A stretch of DNA of 64,000 nucleotides from an uncultured Curtobacterium sp. (GTDB lineage: Bacteria > Actinomycetota > Actinomycetes > Actinomycetales > Microbacteriaceae). Where the stretch lies: contig CAJYUW010000024.1 of NCBI GenBank assembly GCA_913778205.1, positions 62,001-126,000 on the forward strand, in the 5' to 3' direction. Under the pieces are notes generated by a model. The model was not told the origin of the DNA. It did not search any database and was given only the letters and a program-made list of their open reading frames with translations. The position numbers and the translations under genes were made by a program. Shown in pieces: positions 51,355 to 59,664 of the stretch. Position 1 is the first letter of the stretch, and each line of letters opens with the position of its first letter.

Positions 51355-51759
51355 ATGACGGCTTTCCTGGTGATCTCGGGTGTCTGCGCGGTCCTCGCGG
51401 GACTGGTGCACGTGTACATCTTCTTCCTCGAGTCGATCGCCTGGACGAGCCCGCGCGTCCGTCGCATCTTCAGCGTCGAGACCGAGTCCGACGCGCTGGC
51501 CACCCGGTCGCTGGCCTTCAACCAGGGCTTCTACAACCTGTTCCTGGCCATCGGGGCGATCCTCGGCGTGGTCCTCGTCGTCGCGGGCAACGGCTCCGTG
51601 GGCTGGCCGGTCACGGTGTTCGCGACGGCGTCGATGCTCGGCGCCGCGGTCGTCCTGCTCGGCACCGGTCGCCGGTACCTCCGCGCGGCGCTGGCGCAGG
51701 GGACGTTGCCGTTCCTCGCACTGCTGGCCGCCCTGCTCGGGTCCACGTTCGGCGCCTGA
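51355..51759 (+). CDS. DUF1304 family membrane protein
   Basis: 134 residues with four membrane helices: LVISGVCAVLAGLVHVYIFF, then FNQGFYNLFLAIGAILGVVL, and two more. The FNQGFYNLFL motif is typical of DUF1304. The function is unknown. ATG 51355 lies 6 bases after CAGAAT. It is divergent from chorismate mutase. Confidence 0.9.
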   Translation: MTAFLVISGVCAVLAGLVHVYIFFLESIAWTSPRVRRIFSVETESDALATRSLAFNQGFYNLFLAIGAILGVVLVVAGNGSVGWPVTVFATASMLGAAVVLLGTGRRYLRAALAQGTLPFLALLAALLGSTFGA

Positions 51760-51921
51760 CGCCTCCGGCGCCCTGCCCCACGACGCCTGCGGCGCCCCAC
51801 TCGCACGAAACCGCGCACGCGGCGTCTCGCACACGCGTCCGCGCGGCGCGCACCCCCACACACCACGCCCCGCGCGGTGGAGCGCACGCGCGGTGGAGCG
51901 CACGCGCGGTTTCCCGAACGC
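51760..51921. other. Gene-free spacer with short repeats
   Basis: Repeats of gcgcggtggagcgcac (two adjacent copies and a partial third near 51885-51910) and of cgcctgcggcgcc occur. No gene is seen. Confidence 0.5.
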
Positions 51922-51957
51922 ACGACGCCCCCGCCGGTGATCCGGCGGGGGCGTCGT
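51922..51957. terminator. Terminator hairpin, 16-base-pair stem
   Basis: Arms acgacgcccccgccgg and ccggcgggggcgtcgt with the loop tgat, located just beyond the stop of the siderophore-binding protein gene. It can serve the convergent DUF1304 gene as well. Confidence 0.85.
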
Positions 51958-51972
51958 CGCAGTGGTCGACCG

Positions 51973-52983
51973 TCAGCCGAGCTTCTCCGCGAACTGCGAC
52001 GGCAGCTTGTCGAGCGCCCACTCGATCGCGGCCGTGGTGCCGAGCGAGAACGCGTTCGAGACGTCCGGGTCGTCGAACACGATGTCGTGCCCGGCCTCGA
52101 CCGAGGGCACCTTGCGGAACAGCTCGTTCGAGGTGACCTTCGACGCGTCGACGAAGATCGGCAGCACGAGCGTCAGGTCGGCGTCGAGCAGGTCGAGGTT
52201 CTCGTCGGACAGGCTGACCGAGAACTGCTCGCCGGCCTGCTGGTCGATCGCCTTCGGGATCGTGAAGCCGAGGTTCGTCATGAACTGCGACCGGCTGTCC
52301 GACGACGCGTACGCGCCGAACCCCTCGGACGAGTACGAGCCGACGACCGCGGTCTTGCCCGCGAACTCCGGGTGCGCCGTGCGGGCGGCGGCGTAGGCGT
52401 CGTCGAGGCCGGACAGGAGCTTCTTGCCCTCCGACTCCTTGCCGAGCGCCTTCGCGACCATCTCGACCTGCTGCTTCGTGGTCGTGAGGTAGTTCGCTGC
52501 GCCCTTCGGGACGGCGACGGTCGGCGCGATCGCCGAGAGCTTGGCGTAGCGGTCCTCGTCCCCGGAGCTCTTGGTGTCGAGGATGACGTCCGGCTTGAGC
52601 TTGATGATGTCCTCGTAGCTCGGCTCGAGCGTCTGGATGATCTTCGGCGACGTCGTGTACGCATCCTTCAGCCAGGGGCCGACCCCGTCGCCGCCGAACC
52701 CGAGCCAGTCGCTGGCACCGACGGGCTGCACGCCGAGCTCGAGCGCCGTCTCGGCGTCGCCCCACCCGAGCGCGACGACGCGCTTCGGCTGCGAGTCGAT
52801 CGTCGTGGTGCCGAGCGCGGTGGTGATGGACACCGGGAACTGGCCGTCGGCCTTCGTCGACGACGTGGCGCCGTCGGACGAGGAACCGGAACCGGACGCG
52901 CAGCCGGCGAGGACGAGGGATGCTGCGACGACGGCGCCCGCGGCTGCGAGCGCGCGGCGGAGTCGGGAGGAAGAGCGGATCAC
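51973..52983 (-). CDS. Iron-siderophore ABC transporter substrate-binding lipoprotein
   Basis: 336 residues. The signal ends in the lipobox SLVLAGC (Cys near residue 28), followed by a Ser/Gly linker and a FepB/FhuD-like periplasmic-binding fold (RVVALGWGDAETALELGV, LEPSYEDIIKLKPDVILDT). It would capture ferric siderophores for an importer encoded elsewhere; no permease is adjacent. An iron box just before the ATG predicts repression by an IdeR/DtxR protein in iron-rich cells. Confidence 0.93.
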   Translation of the reverse strand: MIRSSSRLRRALAAAGAVVAASLVLAGCASGSGSSSDGATSSTKADGQFPVSITTALGTTTIDSQPKRVVALGWGDAETALELGVQPVGASDWLGFGGDGVGPWLKDAYTTSPKIIQTLEPSYEDIIKLKPDVILDTKSSGDEDRYAKLSAIAPTVAVPKGAANYLTTTKQQVEMVAKALGKESEGKKLLSGLDDAYAAARTAHPEFAGKTAVVGSYSSEGFGAYASSDSRSQFMTNLGFTIPKAIDQQAGEQFSVSLSDENLDLLDADLTLVLPIFVDASKVTSNELFRKVPSVEAGHDIVFDDPDVSNAFSLGTTAAIEWALDKLPSQFAEKLG

Positions 52984-52984
52984 G

Positions 52985-53002
52985 TAGGTAAGGCTACCCT
53001 AA
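52985..53002. promoter_or_regulatory. IdeR/DtxR-type iron box
   Basis: taggtaaggctaccctaa (minus strand TTAGGGTAGCCTTACCTA) closely matches the 19-base DtxR/IdeR consensus with its TTAGG/CCTAA ends. It lies immediately upstream of the siderophore-binding protein start and about 35 bases from the divergent aroE start. Confidence 0.85.
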
Positions 53003-53037
53003 GACTTCCGGTCAGGGTGCGTCGGTACGCTGACCGG

Positions 53038-53907
53038 GTGCAGTACTCCGAACCGCGCCGTTCCCACCTCGCGGTGCTCGGCTCCCCCATCGCGCACTCG
53101 CTCTCGCCCACGCTGCACGCAGCGGCCTACGACGTCCTCGGCGTGCCCTTCACGTACGGGAGGCACGAGGTCGCGTCCGGCGGGCTCGCCGCGTTCGTCG
53201 CGGCGCTCGGCCCGGAGTGGCGTGGACTCAGCCTGACGATGCCGCTCAAGCGCGAGGTGCTGCCGCTCCTCGACCGGACGACCCCGCTCGTCGACGAGCT
53301 CGGGGTCGCCAACACGGTCGCGTTCCGCGCGGTGGGCGGCCGGGTCGAGCGGCTCGGCGCGAACACCGACGTCGCGGGGCTGGTCCGCCCCGTGGAGGCG
53401 CTCGGTCACCTCCCCGGGGAGGCCTCGGTCCTCGGCGGCGGGGCCACCGCGGCGAGCGCCGTCACCGCCGCGGTCCGCCTGGGGGCGCGACTGGTGCGGG
53501 TGTTCCTGCGCGATCCGGCCAAGTCCCGGAAGCTCGTGGACCTCGCGGTCCGGCTCGGGGTCCCGCTCGAGGTGCACCCGTTGACGGACCTGCCGGGCAC
53601 ACACCACGGCTTCGTCCTCTCGACGCTGCCCGGCGGGGCCGCGGACGACCTCGCGCTCAGGCCGTCCGACCCCGACGCCGTGCTCTTCGACGTGGCCTAC
53701 GAGCCGTGGCCCACCGCGGCCGCCACACGCTGGGCGGACGCCGGCGGCCGGGTGCTGAACGGCCTGGACATGCTCACCGAGCAGGCGATCGGGCAGATCC
53801 GGTTCTTCCTGACCGGGGACCAGGACCTGCTGCTCCCCGACGAGGCGGCGGTGCGTCGTGCGATGCGGTCCGCGGTCGGTCTGGAACCGTCGATCAGCCC
53901 GCGCTGA
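53038..53907 (+). CDS. aroE: Shikimate dehydrogenase
   Basis: 289 residues. N-terminal substrate domain with LAVLGSPIAHSLSPTLHAAA, and Lys in LSLTMPLKREVLPLLD; the NADP domain has LGGGATAASAVTAAVRLGA; the end has NGLDMLTEQAIGQIRFF. It reduces 3-dehydroshikimate in the aromatic pathway. GTG 53038 lies 6 bases after TACGCT (53026-53031), implying a leaderless mRNA. The last 14 bases overlap the convergent YchJ gene. Confidence 0.94.
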   Translation: MQYSEPRRSHLAVLGSPIAHSLSPTLHAAAYDVLGVPFTYGRHEVASGGLAAFVAALGPEWRGLSLTMPLKREVLPLLDRTTPLVDELGVANTVAFRAVGGRVERLGANTDVAGLVRPVEALGHLPGEASVLGGGATAASAVTAAVRLGARLVRVFLRDPAKSRKLVDLAVRLGVPLEVHPLTDLPGTHHGFVLSTLPGGAADDLALRPSDPDAVLFDVAYEPWPTAAATRWADAGGRVLNGLDMLTEQAIGQIRFFLTGDQDLLLPDEAAVRRAMRSAVGLEPSISPR

Positions 53908-54286
53908 CCACGCCGTCGACGTAGAGCCACCGACCGTCCTCGCGCACGAAGTCGCTCGCCTCCTCGAGGACGCCGCGTTCGCCGTCGGCACGCCAGAACG
54001 CACGGAAGGCCACGGCGCCGGCGGTGTCGAACGGTCCGCCGGCGCGGGTGCCCACGATGTCGAGCCGGGTCCACCGCTGGGCGTCGTCGAGCTCGAGCGT
54101 CGCCGGGCGGGTGCTCGGGTGCCAGGTTTCGAGGAGGTACTCCGGGAGGCCGAGCGCGAACGCGGTGAACCGGGAGCGCATGAGGCGTTCGGCGGTCGGG
54201 GCGGGAGCGCCGGCGTGCAGGGGACCGCAGCACTCGCCGTAGGGGTTGCCGCTCAGGCACGGGCAGCGGTCGGTGTCGGCGATCAC
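53894..54286 (-). CDS. YchJ family (SEC-C / NTF2-like) protein
   Basis: 130 residues. The N-terminal zinc motif CPCLSGNPYGECCGPLH is characteristic of YchJ proteins (UPF0225), followed by an NTF2-like domain (LMRSRFTAFALGLPEYLLET, RWLYVDGVV). The function is not established. GTG 54286 lies 6 bases after TACCGT on the coding strand. It overlaps aroE tail to tail by 14 bases. Confidence 0.92.
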   Translation of the reverse strand: MIADTDRCPCLSGNPYGECCGPLHAGAPAPTAERLMRSRFTAFALGLPEYLLETWHPSTRPATLELDDAQRWTRLDIVGTRAGGPFDTAGAVAFRAFWRADGERGVLEEASDFVREDGRWLYVDGVVSAG

Positions 54287-54317
54287 CGGACGACGGTAGC
54301 GCGTGGAGGCAGGAGCG

Positions 54318-54984
54318 GTGTTCCGACTCGGCTGGCAGGTGTTCCGCGCTCGGCTGCCCGAGCTCGTCTCCGATCGTGATCGACGGCGGCTCGTGGTGGT
54401 GGCGTCGATCGTCGCGCCCGTGGTGTTCGTCGCGCTGGTCGTCGTGGTCGTGCTGACCGATGACGTCTCGGTCGCGTCGGTGGCCGCGTCGGCGGCGTAC
54501 GCGGCCGCGGCGGGCGCCTTCTCGATGCTGTTCTGCCGGTTGGGCCCGAAGGGCTGGTCGATCCCGGCGGTGCCCTCGATCGGCTGGCGGACACAGGATG
54601 CCGTGGCGCGGTACTACCGGCGCAGCGCAGCCGGTCGCTCCGGAGCACCGTGACGCCGTGCTCGCGGGGATGGACGACGCACGTGACCGGATCGTCCGGA
54701 CGACGTTCCAGAGTTCGTTCCTCCTGGCCTCCTGGCTGCTGGCAGTGGTCGCCGCGGTCCTGGTGGCCGTCTCCGGATCGAGTGTGCACGGTCCGGTCTT
54801 CCTGTGGGCTCCGCTGTGGCCGCTGCTCGCCGGCAGTTCCGGCGGTGTCGGAATCTGGACGCTCGGCCGACAGGAGCAGCTGCGCGTCGAGGCGTCGGCG
54901 CTCACACCCGTCCCGCCGGCAGCGCCGAAGCGCGGACGACCCGGTGGCCCGAGCGGGAGCAAGCTCGCGCTGCCGGGTGAGTGA
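54318..54984 (+). pseudogene. Frameshifted membrane-protein gene, paralogue of the convergent gene
   Basis: The first frame (GTG 54318 to the stop at 54651-54653) gives FRLGWQVFRARLPELVSDRD, two membrane helices and DAVARYYRRSAAG; the second half continues in the next frame with APEHRDAVLAGMDDARDRIV and two more helices to 54984. Joined, the two halves match the layout of the convergent 204-residue paralogue (FRLGC at the start, SDRDAVLADAV in the middle). One extra base around 54625-54645 explains the break. It could be a real mutation or a sequencing error. The family is not recognised. Confidence 0.7.
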
Positions 54985-54986
54985 GG

Positions 54987-55601
54987 TCAGTCCGTCGTCG
55001 CTGGCTCCGGCAGCGCGCGTGCCGCGAGCCGGGCGCGCTCGGTCCGGCCGAGGTCGGCGACGTACCCGACCAGCGAGCACCCGTACAGCACCACCCAGAA
55101 CACCGGGAGCCAGTACTCGAACCCCGCGGAGCGGAACCCGACCACGGCGAAGGCGAGTGCACCGAGGAGCGGGGCCGCGCGGCCGATCAGTCCGGTGAGG
55201 CCGCGTCGGAGGAGCACGGCGTCGGCGAGCACGGCGTCGCGGTCGGACGGGTCAACGGGGACGGCCCGCCAGCCGAAGTACCGCTTCGTGGCTGGCCGGG
55301 AGGCGAGTCGCCAGTCGATCCGGACCTGTCGGCCGTTGATCGTCGCGGCCGGGTCGAGCGGGCGACGGGTCGGGACGCACCCGAGGACGAAGAGCCCGAC
55401 GCCGAGCGCGAGCAGTGCGATCGCGACCACGCTGCGGACCGGACCGGTGTGGGTCCAGCCGAGCCGTGCCTCCAGGCCGACCATCGCGACCACGCTGATC
55501 ACGACGGCCGCCGCGGCGATGCCGACCGCGCGCCGGACCCGCGCGGGGTCGAAGACGTCGCCCGCGTGGCGACGGAGGACGGAGCAGCCGAGTCGGAACA
55601 C
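54987..55601 (-). CDS. Hypothetical membrane protein, paralogue of the convergent frameshifted gene
   Basis: 204 residues with four predicted membrane helices in two pairs around a polar middle (RPATKRYFGWRAVPVDPSDR). I do not recognise the family. GTG 55601 has GAGGA a few bases upstream. Its stop lies two bases from the end of the convergent paralogue, so the two face tail to tail with no terminator between them. Confidence 0.75.
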   Translation of the reverse strand: MFRLGCSVLRRHAGDVFDPARVRRAVGIAAAAVVISVVAMVGLEARLGWTHTGPVRSVVAIALLALGVGLFVLGCVPTRRPLDPAATINGRQVRIDWRLASRPATKRYFGWRAVPVDPSDRDAVLADAVLLRRGLTGLIGRAAPLLGALAFAVVGFRSAGFEYWLPVFWVVLYGCSLVGYVADLGRTERARLAARALPEPATTD

Positions 55602-55692
55602 TCCTCACGTTCTACCGGATGTCACCCGATCCCGCCATGAGGGGTACAGCGCTGTTCGAAGTCCACATGGCGCGGCGCGTAGGAACGGACGC

Positions 55693-57081
55693 ATGCCCGC
55701 CACCGCGTTCTGCCTCCACGCCCTCGGCTCGAGTTCCGAGGAGTTCGCGCTGCTGCACGACCGTCTGGAGGGCACGCTCGACCTCGTGGGCATCGACCTG
55801 CCCGGCTTCGGGACGAGCCCGGCCACCTCCGGGAGGACCGTCGAGGACATGGTCGAACTCGTCGAGCGGGCCATCGGACGCAGCGGGGCCACCGAGTGGG
55901 CGCTCGTCGGCCACTCGATGGGCGGCAAGGTCGCGGCGATCGTCGCCGACCGGACGGTGTCGGGCGCGAACGGCCTGTTCGGCCTCCGGGGCGTCGTCTT
56001 GCTCGCCGCATCGCCGCGCTCCCCCGAGCCGATGGGCGAGGACCGTCGTCAGGCGATGCTCGACTGGACCGCTGCGGGACACATCGACACCGACCACGCG
56101 GGCGAGTTCGTCGACGCGAACACCGCCGCGCCGCTGCCGCACGACCGTCTCCGCTCCGCCCTGTACGACGTCGAACGCGCCGACCCGGAGGCCTGGCGCG
56201 CCTGGCTGGAACGCGGGAGCCGCGAGGACTGGTCCGACGACACCACGAACCCCGTGCCCGCCCTCGTGCTCGCCGGCGCGGAGGACGGCGACCTCGGGCC
56301 GTCGGCGCAGCAGGAACTCGTGCTGACGCACTGGTCGAACGGGGCGTTCGCGATCGTGCCGGGGGCCGCGCACCTGCTCCCCTGGGAGCAGCCCGACGAC
56401 GTCGCGGAGCGCATCCGCGACTTCTGGGTCCGTCGTGCCACGAACGGGCCGGTCGTACCGGCCGAGCACGCCCGGGTCATCGCCTCGCCGCGGGTGAGCG
56501 CGACGACGCGCGGCGCACTCGCCGTCCGCGCACTCGCCGACGACCCGGACGCCGAGCCGCGCGTCCTCTCCCGCGCGCAGCTCGACACCCTCCGCGCCGT
56601 CGCGGACGTCGTGGTGCCGCAGTCCGGTGACCGCACCGTCGACGTGGCCCTCCGGGTGGACGCGCAGCTCGCTGACGGCGCGGGCGACGGCTGGCGACCG
56701 GACGGGCTGCCGTCGGACCTGGAGGCGTACCGGGCAGCGCTCGACGAGCTCGCGGCTGCCGGTGCGGTGGACGGCGCACTCGCAGCGATCGAGGACGGTT
56801 CCCACCAGCCGCGCGGGTCGCTGACCGTCGACCAGCTCGCCGCGTGGGCCGAGGACGCCGCCGTGGACCTCGCGAAGCAGTGGCTCGCGCACCCGGCGAC
56901 GATGGCGGCGATCGACTACGACGGCTACGCGAACGGCGGTGACGGCGTCCGGAAGCATGGCTTCCAGCTGCTCGGGGCCGGACAGCGCGAGGCCTGGGAG
57001 GCCGGGGCACCGGCTCCCGCCCCGGGAGCGGCACCGTCCGCCTCCGCGGGGACGGACACGGACACGGAGGCGGCACGATGA
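55693..57081 (+). CDS. Alpha/beta hydrolase fused to a gluconate 2-dehydrogenase subunit 3-like domain
   Basis: 462 residues. Residues about 1-245 are an alpha/beta hydrolase with the nucleophile elbow VGHSMGGKVAA (Ser near 77) and a late His in VPGAAHLLPWEQ. Residues about 290-440 resemble the small subunit of gluconate 2-dehydrogenase/FAD-glucose dehydrogenase (LSRAQLDTLRAVADVVVPQ, then AAIDYDGYANGGDGVRKHGF). That subunit usually assists folding of a GMC-type catalytic subunit, and just such a gene follows with a 4-base overlap. The fusion to a hydrolase is unusual. ATG 55693 lies 7 bases after TAGGAA. Confidence 0.85.
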   Translation: MPATAFCLHALGSSSEEFALLHDRLEGTLDLVGIDLPGFGTSPATSGRTVEDMVELVERAIGRSGATEWALVGHSMGGKVAAIVADRTVSGANGLFGLRGVVLLAASPRSPEPMGEDRRQAMLDWTAAGHIDTDHAGEFVDANTAAPLPHDRLRSALYDVERADPEAWRAWLERGSREDWSDDTTNPVPALVLAGAEDGDLGPSAQQELVLTHWSNGAFAIVPGAAHLLPWEQPDDVAERIRDFWVRRATNGPVVPAEHARVIASPRVSATTRGALAVRALADDPDAEPRVLSRAQLDTLRAVADVVVPQSGDRTVDVALRVDAQLADGAGDGWRPDGLPSDLEAYRAALDELAAAGAVDGALAAIEDGSHQPRGSLTVDQLAAWAEDAAVDLAKQWLAHPATMAAIDYDGYANGGDGVRKHGFQLLGAGQREAWEAGAPAPAPGAAPSASAGTDTDTEAAR

Positions 57082-58670
57082 GGCTCGACGGACAGCGGCA
57101 CTGGGACGAGGACGAGGTCGTCGACGTGGTCGTCGTCGGGACGGGCGCGGGAGGTGCGCCGCTCACGGCGTCCCTCGCCCGCCGCGGCCTCTCGGTCGTC
57201 GCGATCGAGGCCGGCCGCAACACCGAGCCGGGCGACCACACCGCCGACGAGGTGCTCGCCCCCGCGGACGTCAACTGGATGGACGAGCGGATCAGCGGCG
57301 GCTCCGCCCCGACCGCGTTCGGCCAGAACAACAGCGGCACCGGTGTGGGCGGATCGACGCTGCACTGGGGCGCGTTCACGCCGCGCCCGAGCCGCCACGA
57401 CCTCCGGCTGCGGACCGAGTCCGGCGTCGGCGAGGACTGGCCGATCGACCACGACGAGCTGACCGGTTGGATCGAGCAGGTCGAGCACGACGTCGGCGTC
57501 GCCGGTCCCGAGCACTACCCGTGGGACCCGGCCCGGCGCTACCGGATGCGGCCGCCGGCACGGAACGCGTCCTCCGACATGATGATGCGTGGCACCGCCG
57601 CACTCGGCATCACCGCCACCGACGCCCCCGTCGGGCTGACCACCGAGGACCGTCACCAGGAGCACCACGGGCTCCGGCAGGCATGCGTCTCGTGCGGGTC
57701 CTGCCACCAGGGCTGCCGGAACGGTGCGAAGGTGTCGATGGACACGACGTACCTGCCCGCTGCGGTCGCGTTCGGCGCCGAGATCCGGCCGGAGGCGTTC
57801 GTGCACGGGATCGAGCTCGACGCGCGAGGTCACGTCGAGGCCGTCGTGTACGTCCAGGACGGCCGGGAGCACCGACAGCGGTGCCGGTCGCTCGTGCTCG
57901 CCGCGGGCGGGGTCGAGACTCCACGGCTGCTGCTGCACACGGGTCTGGCGAACTCCAGCGGACAGGTCGGCCGGAACTTCACCGCCCACGGCGCGACCCA
58001 GGTCTGGGCCACGTTCGACGAGTCGATGCGGTCCTACCGCGGGTACCCGTCGTCGATCATCACCGAGGACTTCGTGCGGCCGGCGGACGCCGACTTCGCG
58101 GGCGGGTACCTCATCCAGAGCCTCGGCGTGCAGCCGCTGACCTTCGCCACCACCCTCGTGCGCGGTGGTGGCCTCCGCGGCCGGGCGCTCGTCGACGCGA
58201 TGCGGGACTACCCGCGGATGGCCGGGGTCGGCATCAACGCCGAGTGCCTGCCAGCGGAGGGCAACCGCCTCGAGCTGACCGACGAGCTCGACGTGTACGG
58301 GGTCCCGAAGGCCCGGGTCACGTTCAGCCCTGGTGAGAACGAGGACGCGATCGGGCGGCACGCCGTCCGGACGATGACCGCGATCGTGGAGGCCGCGGGC
58401 GGGCACGACGTCCGCGTGCTCGAACGCACCGCGCACACGATCGGGACCGTCAGGATGGGCACGGACGCATCGTCGTCCGTCGTCGACCCGGACGGCCGGT
58501 CGTGGGACGTCCCGAACCTCTGGGTGTGCGACAACTCGGTGTTCCCGAGCTCGGTCATCGCGAACCCGGCGCTGACGATCATGGCGCTGTCGCTGCGGAC
58601 GGCGGACCGGATGCTGGCCGGAGCGCCCGACGGCGGCACGGCGAGGAAGACCGCGGCCGCACGCTCCTGA
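57078..58670 (+). CDS. GMC-type oxidoreductase (FAD), gluconate/glucose dehydrogenase-like
   Basis: 530 residues. FAD motif VVVVGTGAGGAPLTASLARR, the GMC loop TGVGGSTLHWGAF, a Cys cluster CVSCGSCHQGC that may hold an iron-sulphur centre as in FAD-glucose dehydrogenases, and the C-terminal HTIGTVRMG and DNSVFPSSVIANPALTIMAL with active-site His/Asn. It would oxidise a sugar or alcohol. No twin-arginine signal is seen, so a cytoplasmic enzyme is likely. ATGA overlap with the upstream fusion gene indicates a coupled pair. Confidence 0.92.
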   Translation: MRLDGQRHWDEDEVVDVVVVGTGAGGAPLTASLARRGLSVVAIEAGRNTEPGDHTADEVLAPADVNWMDERISGGSAPTAFGQNNSGTGVGGSTLHWGAFTPRPSRHDLRLRTESGVGEDWPIDHDELTGWIEQVEHDVGVAGPEHYPWDPARRYRMRPPARNASSDMMMRGTAALGITATDAPVGLTTEDRHQEHHGLRQACVSCGSCHQGCRNGAKVSMDTTYLPAAVAFGAEIRPEAFVHGIELDARGHVEAVVYVQDGREHRQRCRSLVLAAGGVETPRLLLHTGLANSSGQVGRNFTAHGATQVWATFDESMRSYRGYPSSIITEDFVRPADADFAGGYLIQSLGVQPLTFATTLVRGGGLRGRALVDAMRDYPRMAGVGINAECLPAEGNRLELTDELDVYGVPKARVTFSPGENEDAIGRHAVRTMTAIVEAAGGHDVRVLERTAHTIGTVRMGTDASSSVVDPDGRSWDVPNLWVCDNSVFPSSVIANPALTIMALSLRTADRMLAGAPDGGTARKTAAARS

Positions 58671-58671
58671 C

Positions 58672-58709
58672 GCGGGCGTCCGGCACGCTCGCGGGCGTCC
58701 GGCACGCTC
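58672..58709. repeat. 19-base direct repeat, two adjacent copies
   Basis: gcgggcgtccggcacgctc occurs at 58672-58690 and 58691-58709, directly after the oxidoreductase stop and before the SRAP promoter. Confidence 0.8.
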
Positions 58710-58746
58710 GCGGGCGGCTGTCGGCGGCCGGGAGCAGACTGGCCGC

Positions 58747-59478
58747 ATGTGTGGAAGGTTCGTCGTCTCCGACACCACCGCTGACCTCCTGCCCGAGCTC
58801 GTCGGCGAGCTCGCCGAGCGCACGGAGCACGTCGACGCGGACACGGGCGAGGTCCGTCCGGGTCTCGCCCCGAGCTGGAACGTCGCACCGACCGACCCCG
58901 TGTACGCGGTGCGTCAGCGCGGTGGTCAGCGCGAACTCCCCCGGATCAGCTGGGGCTTCGTCCCGAGCTGGGCGAAGGACTTCCAGAAGCAGCGGCCGAA
59001 GCCGATCAACGCGCGGATCGAGACCGTCGCGACGAGCGGGATGTTCAGGCGGGCGTTCGCGACGAACCGGTGCATCGTGCCCGCGCAGGGCTACTACGAG
59101 TGGGTCGTTCGTGAGGACGGCAAGGAGCCGCACTTCGTCCACGAGCCCGGCGGCGCGCTCGCCATGGCCGGCATCGTGAGCGCCTGGCCGGACCCGACGA
59201 GACCCGAGGACGACCCGGACAAGTGGCGGCTGTCGCTCGCGATCATCACCCGCGACGCGCACGTCGCCCCGGGTGAGGTGCACGACCGGATGCCGGCGTT
59301 CCTCACCCCGGGCGGGTACGACGACTGGCTCGACGGCGGGCTCGGGACGGACGACCTGCTCGCCCTGCTCGACCGCGAGTCGCTCGAGGTCGCCGCCGGG
59401 CTGGAGCAGTACGAGGTGTCGCGTGCGGTGAACAGCGTCCGCAACCAGGGTCCTCGTCTCATCGACCCAGTCGTGTGA
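58747..59478 (+). CDS. SRAP domain protein (YedK/HMCES-like)
   Basis: 243 residues, full length. Cys2 (MCGRFVVSD) is the residue that crosslinks abasic sites in single-stranded DNA; Asn in RPKPINARIETV, Glu in AQGYYEWV and His in PGEVHDRMPAFL complete the conserved set. SRAP proteins protect abasic sites during replication. ATG 58747 lies 6 bases after CAGACT, fitting a leaderless mRNA and placing Cys at position 2 after Met removal. Confidence 0.95.
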   Translation: MCGRFVVSDTTADLLPELVGELAERTEHVDADTGEVRPGLAPSWNVAPTDPVYAVRQRGGQRELPRISWGFVPSWAKDFQKQRPKPINARIETVATSGMFRRAFATNRCIVPAQGYYEWVVREDGKEPHFVHEPGGALAMAGIVSAWPDPTRPEDDPDKWRLSLAIITRDAHVAPGEVHDRMPAFLTPGGYDDWLDGGLGTDDLLALLDRESLEVAAGLEQYEVSRAVNSVRNQGPRLIDPVV

Positions 59479-59520
59479 CGTCCGGCGCAGCGCGCGGGCC
59501 GTCGACGGCGAGCGCTGCGA

Positions 59521-59580
59521 CTGCCGCTGCCGCTGCCGCTGCCGCTGTGGCACCGTCTGGTGCTGCGGCTGCGGCTGCGG
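59521..59580. repeat. Hexanucleotide microsatellites
   Basis: Four and a half copies of ctgccg (59521-59547) are followed by about three copies of ctgcgg (59563-59580). They lie after the SRAP stop, outside any convincing gene. Confidence 0.8.
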
Positions 59581-59622
59581 CGATCGTGCGCACTCCGAGA
59601 CGGGCTGTCCCGCGAACGACGA

Positions 59623-59646
59623 CGACCCCGCCGGGGAGCGGGGTCG
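59623..59646. terminator. Bidirectional terminator-like hairpin
   Basis: Stem cgaccccg (59623-59630) with cggggtcg (59639-59646), in the convergent space between SRAP and the 109-residue protein. Confidence 0.6.
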
Positions 59647-59664
59647 ATCGGGCGTCTTCTGGGT

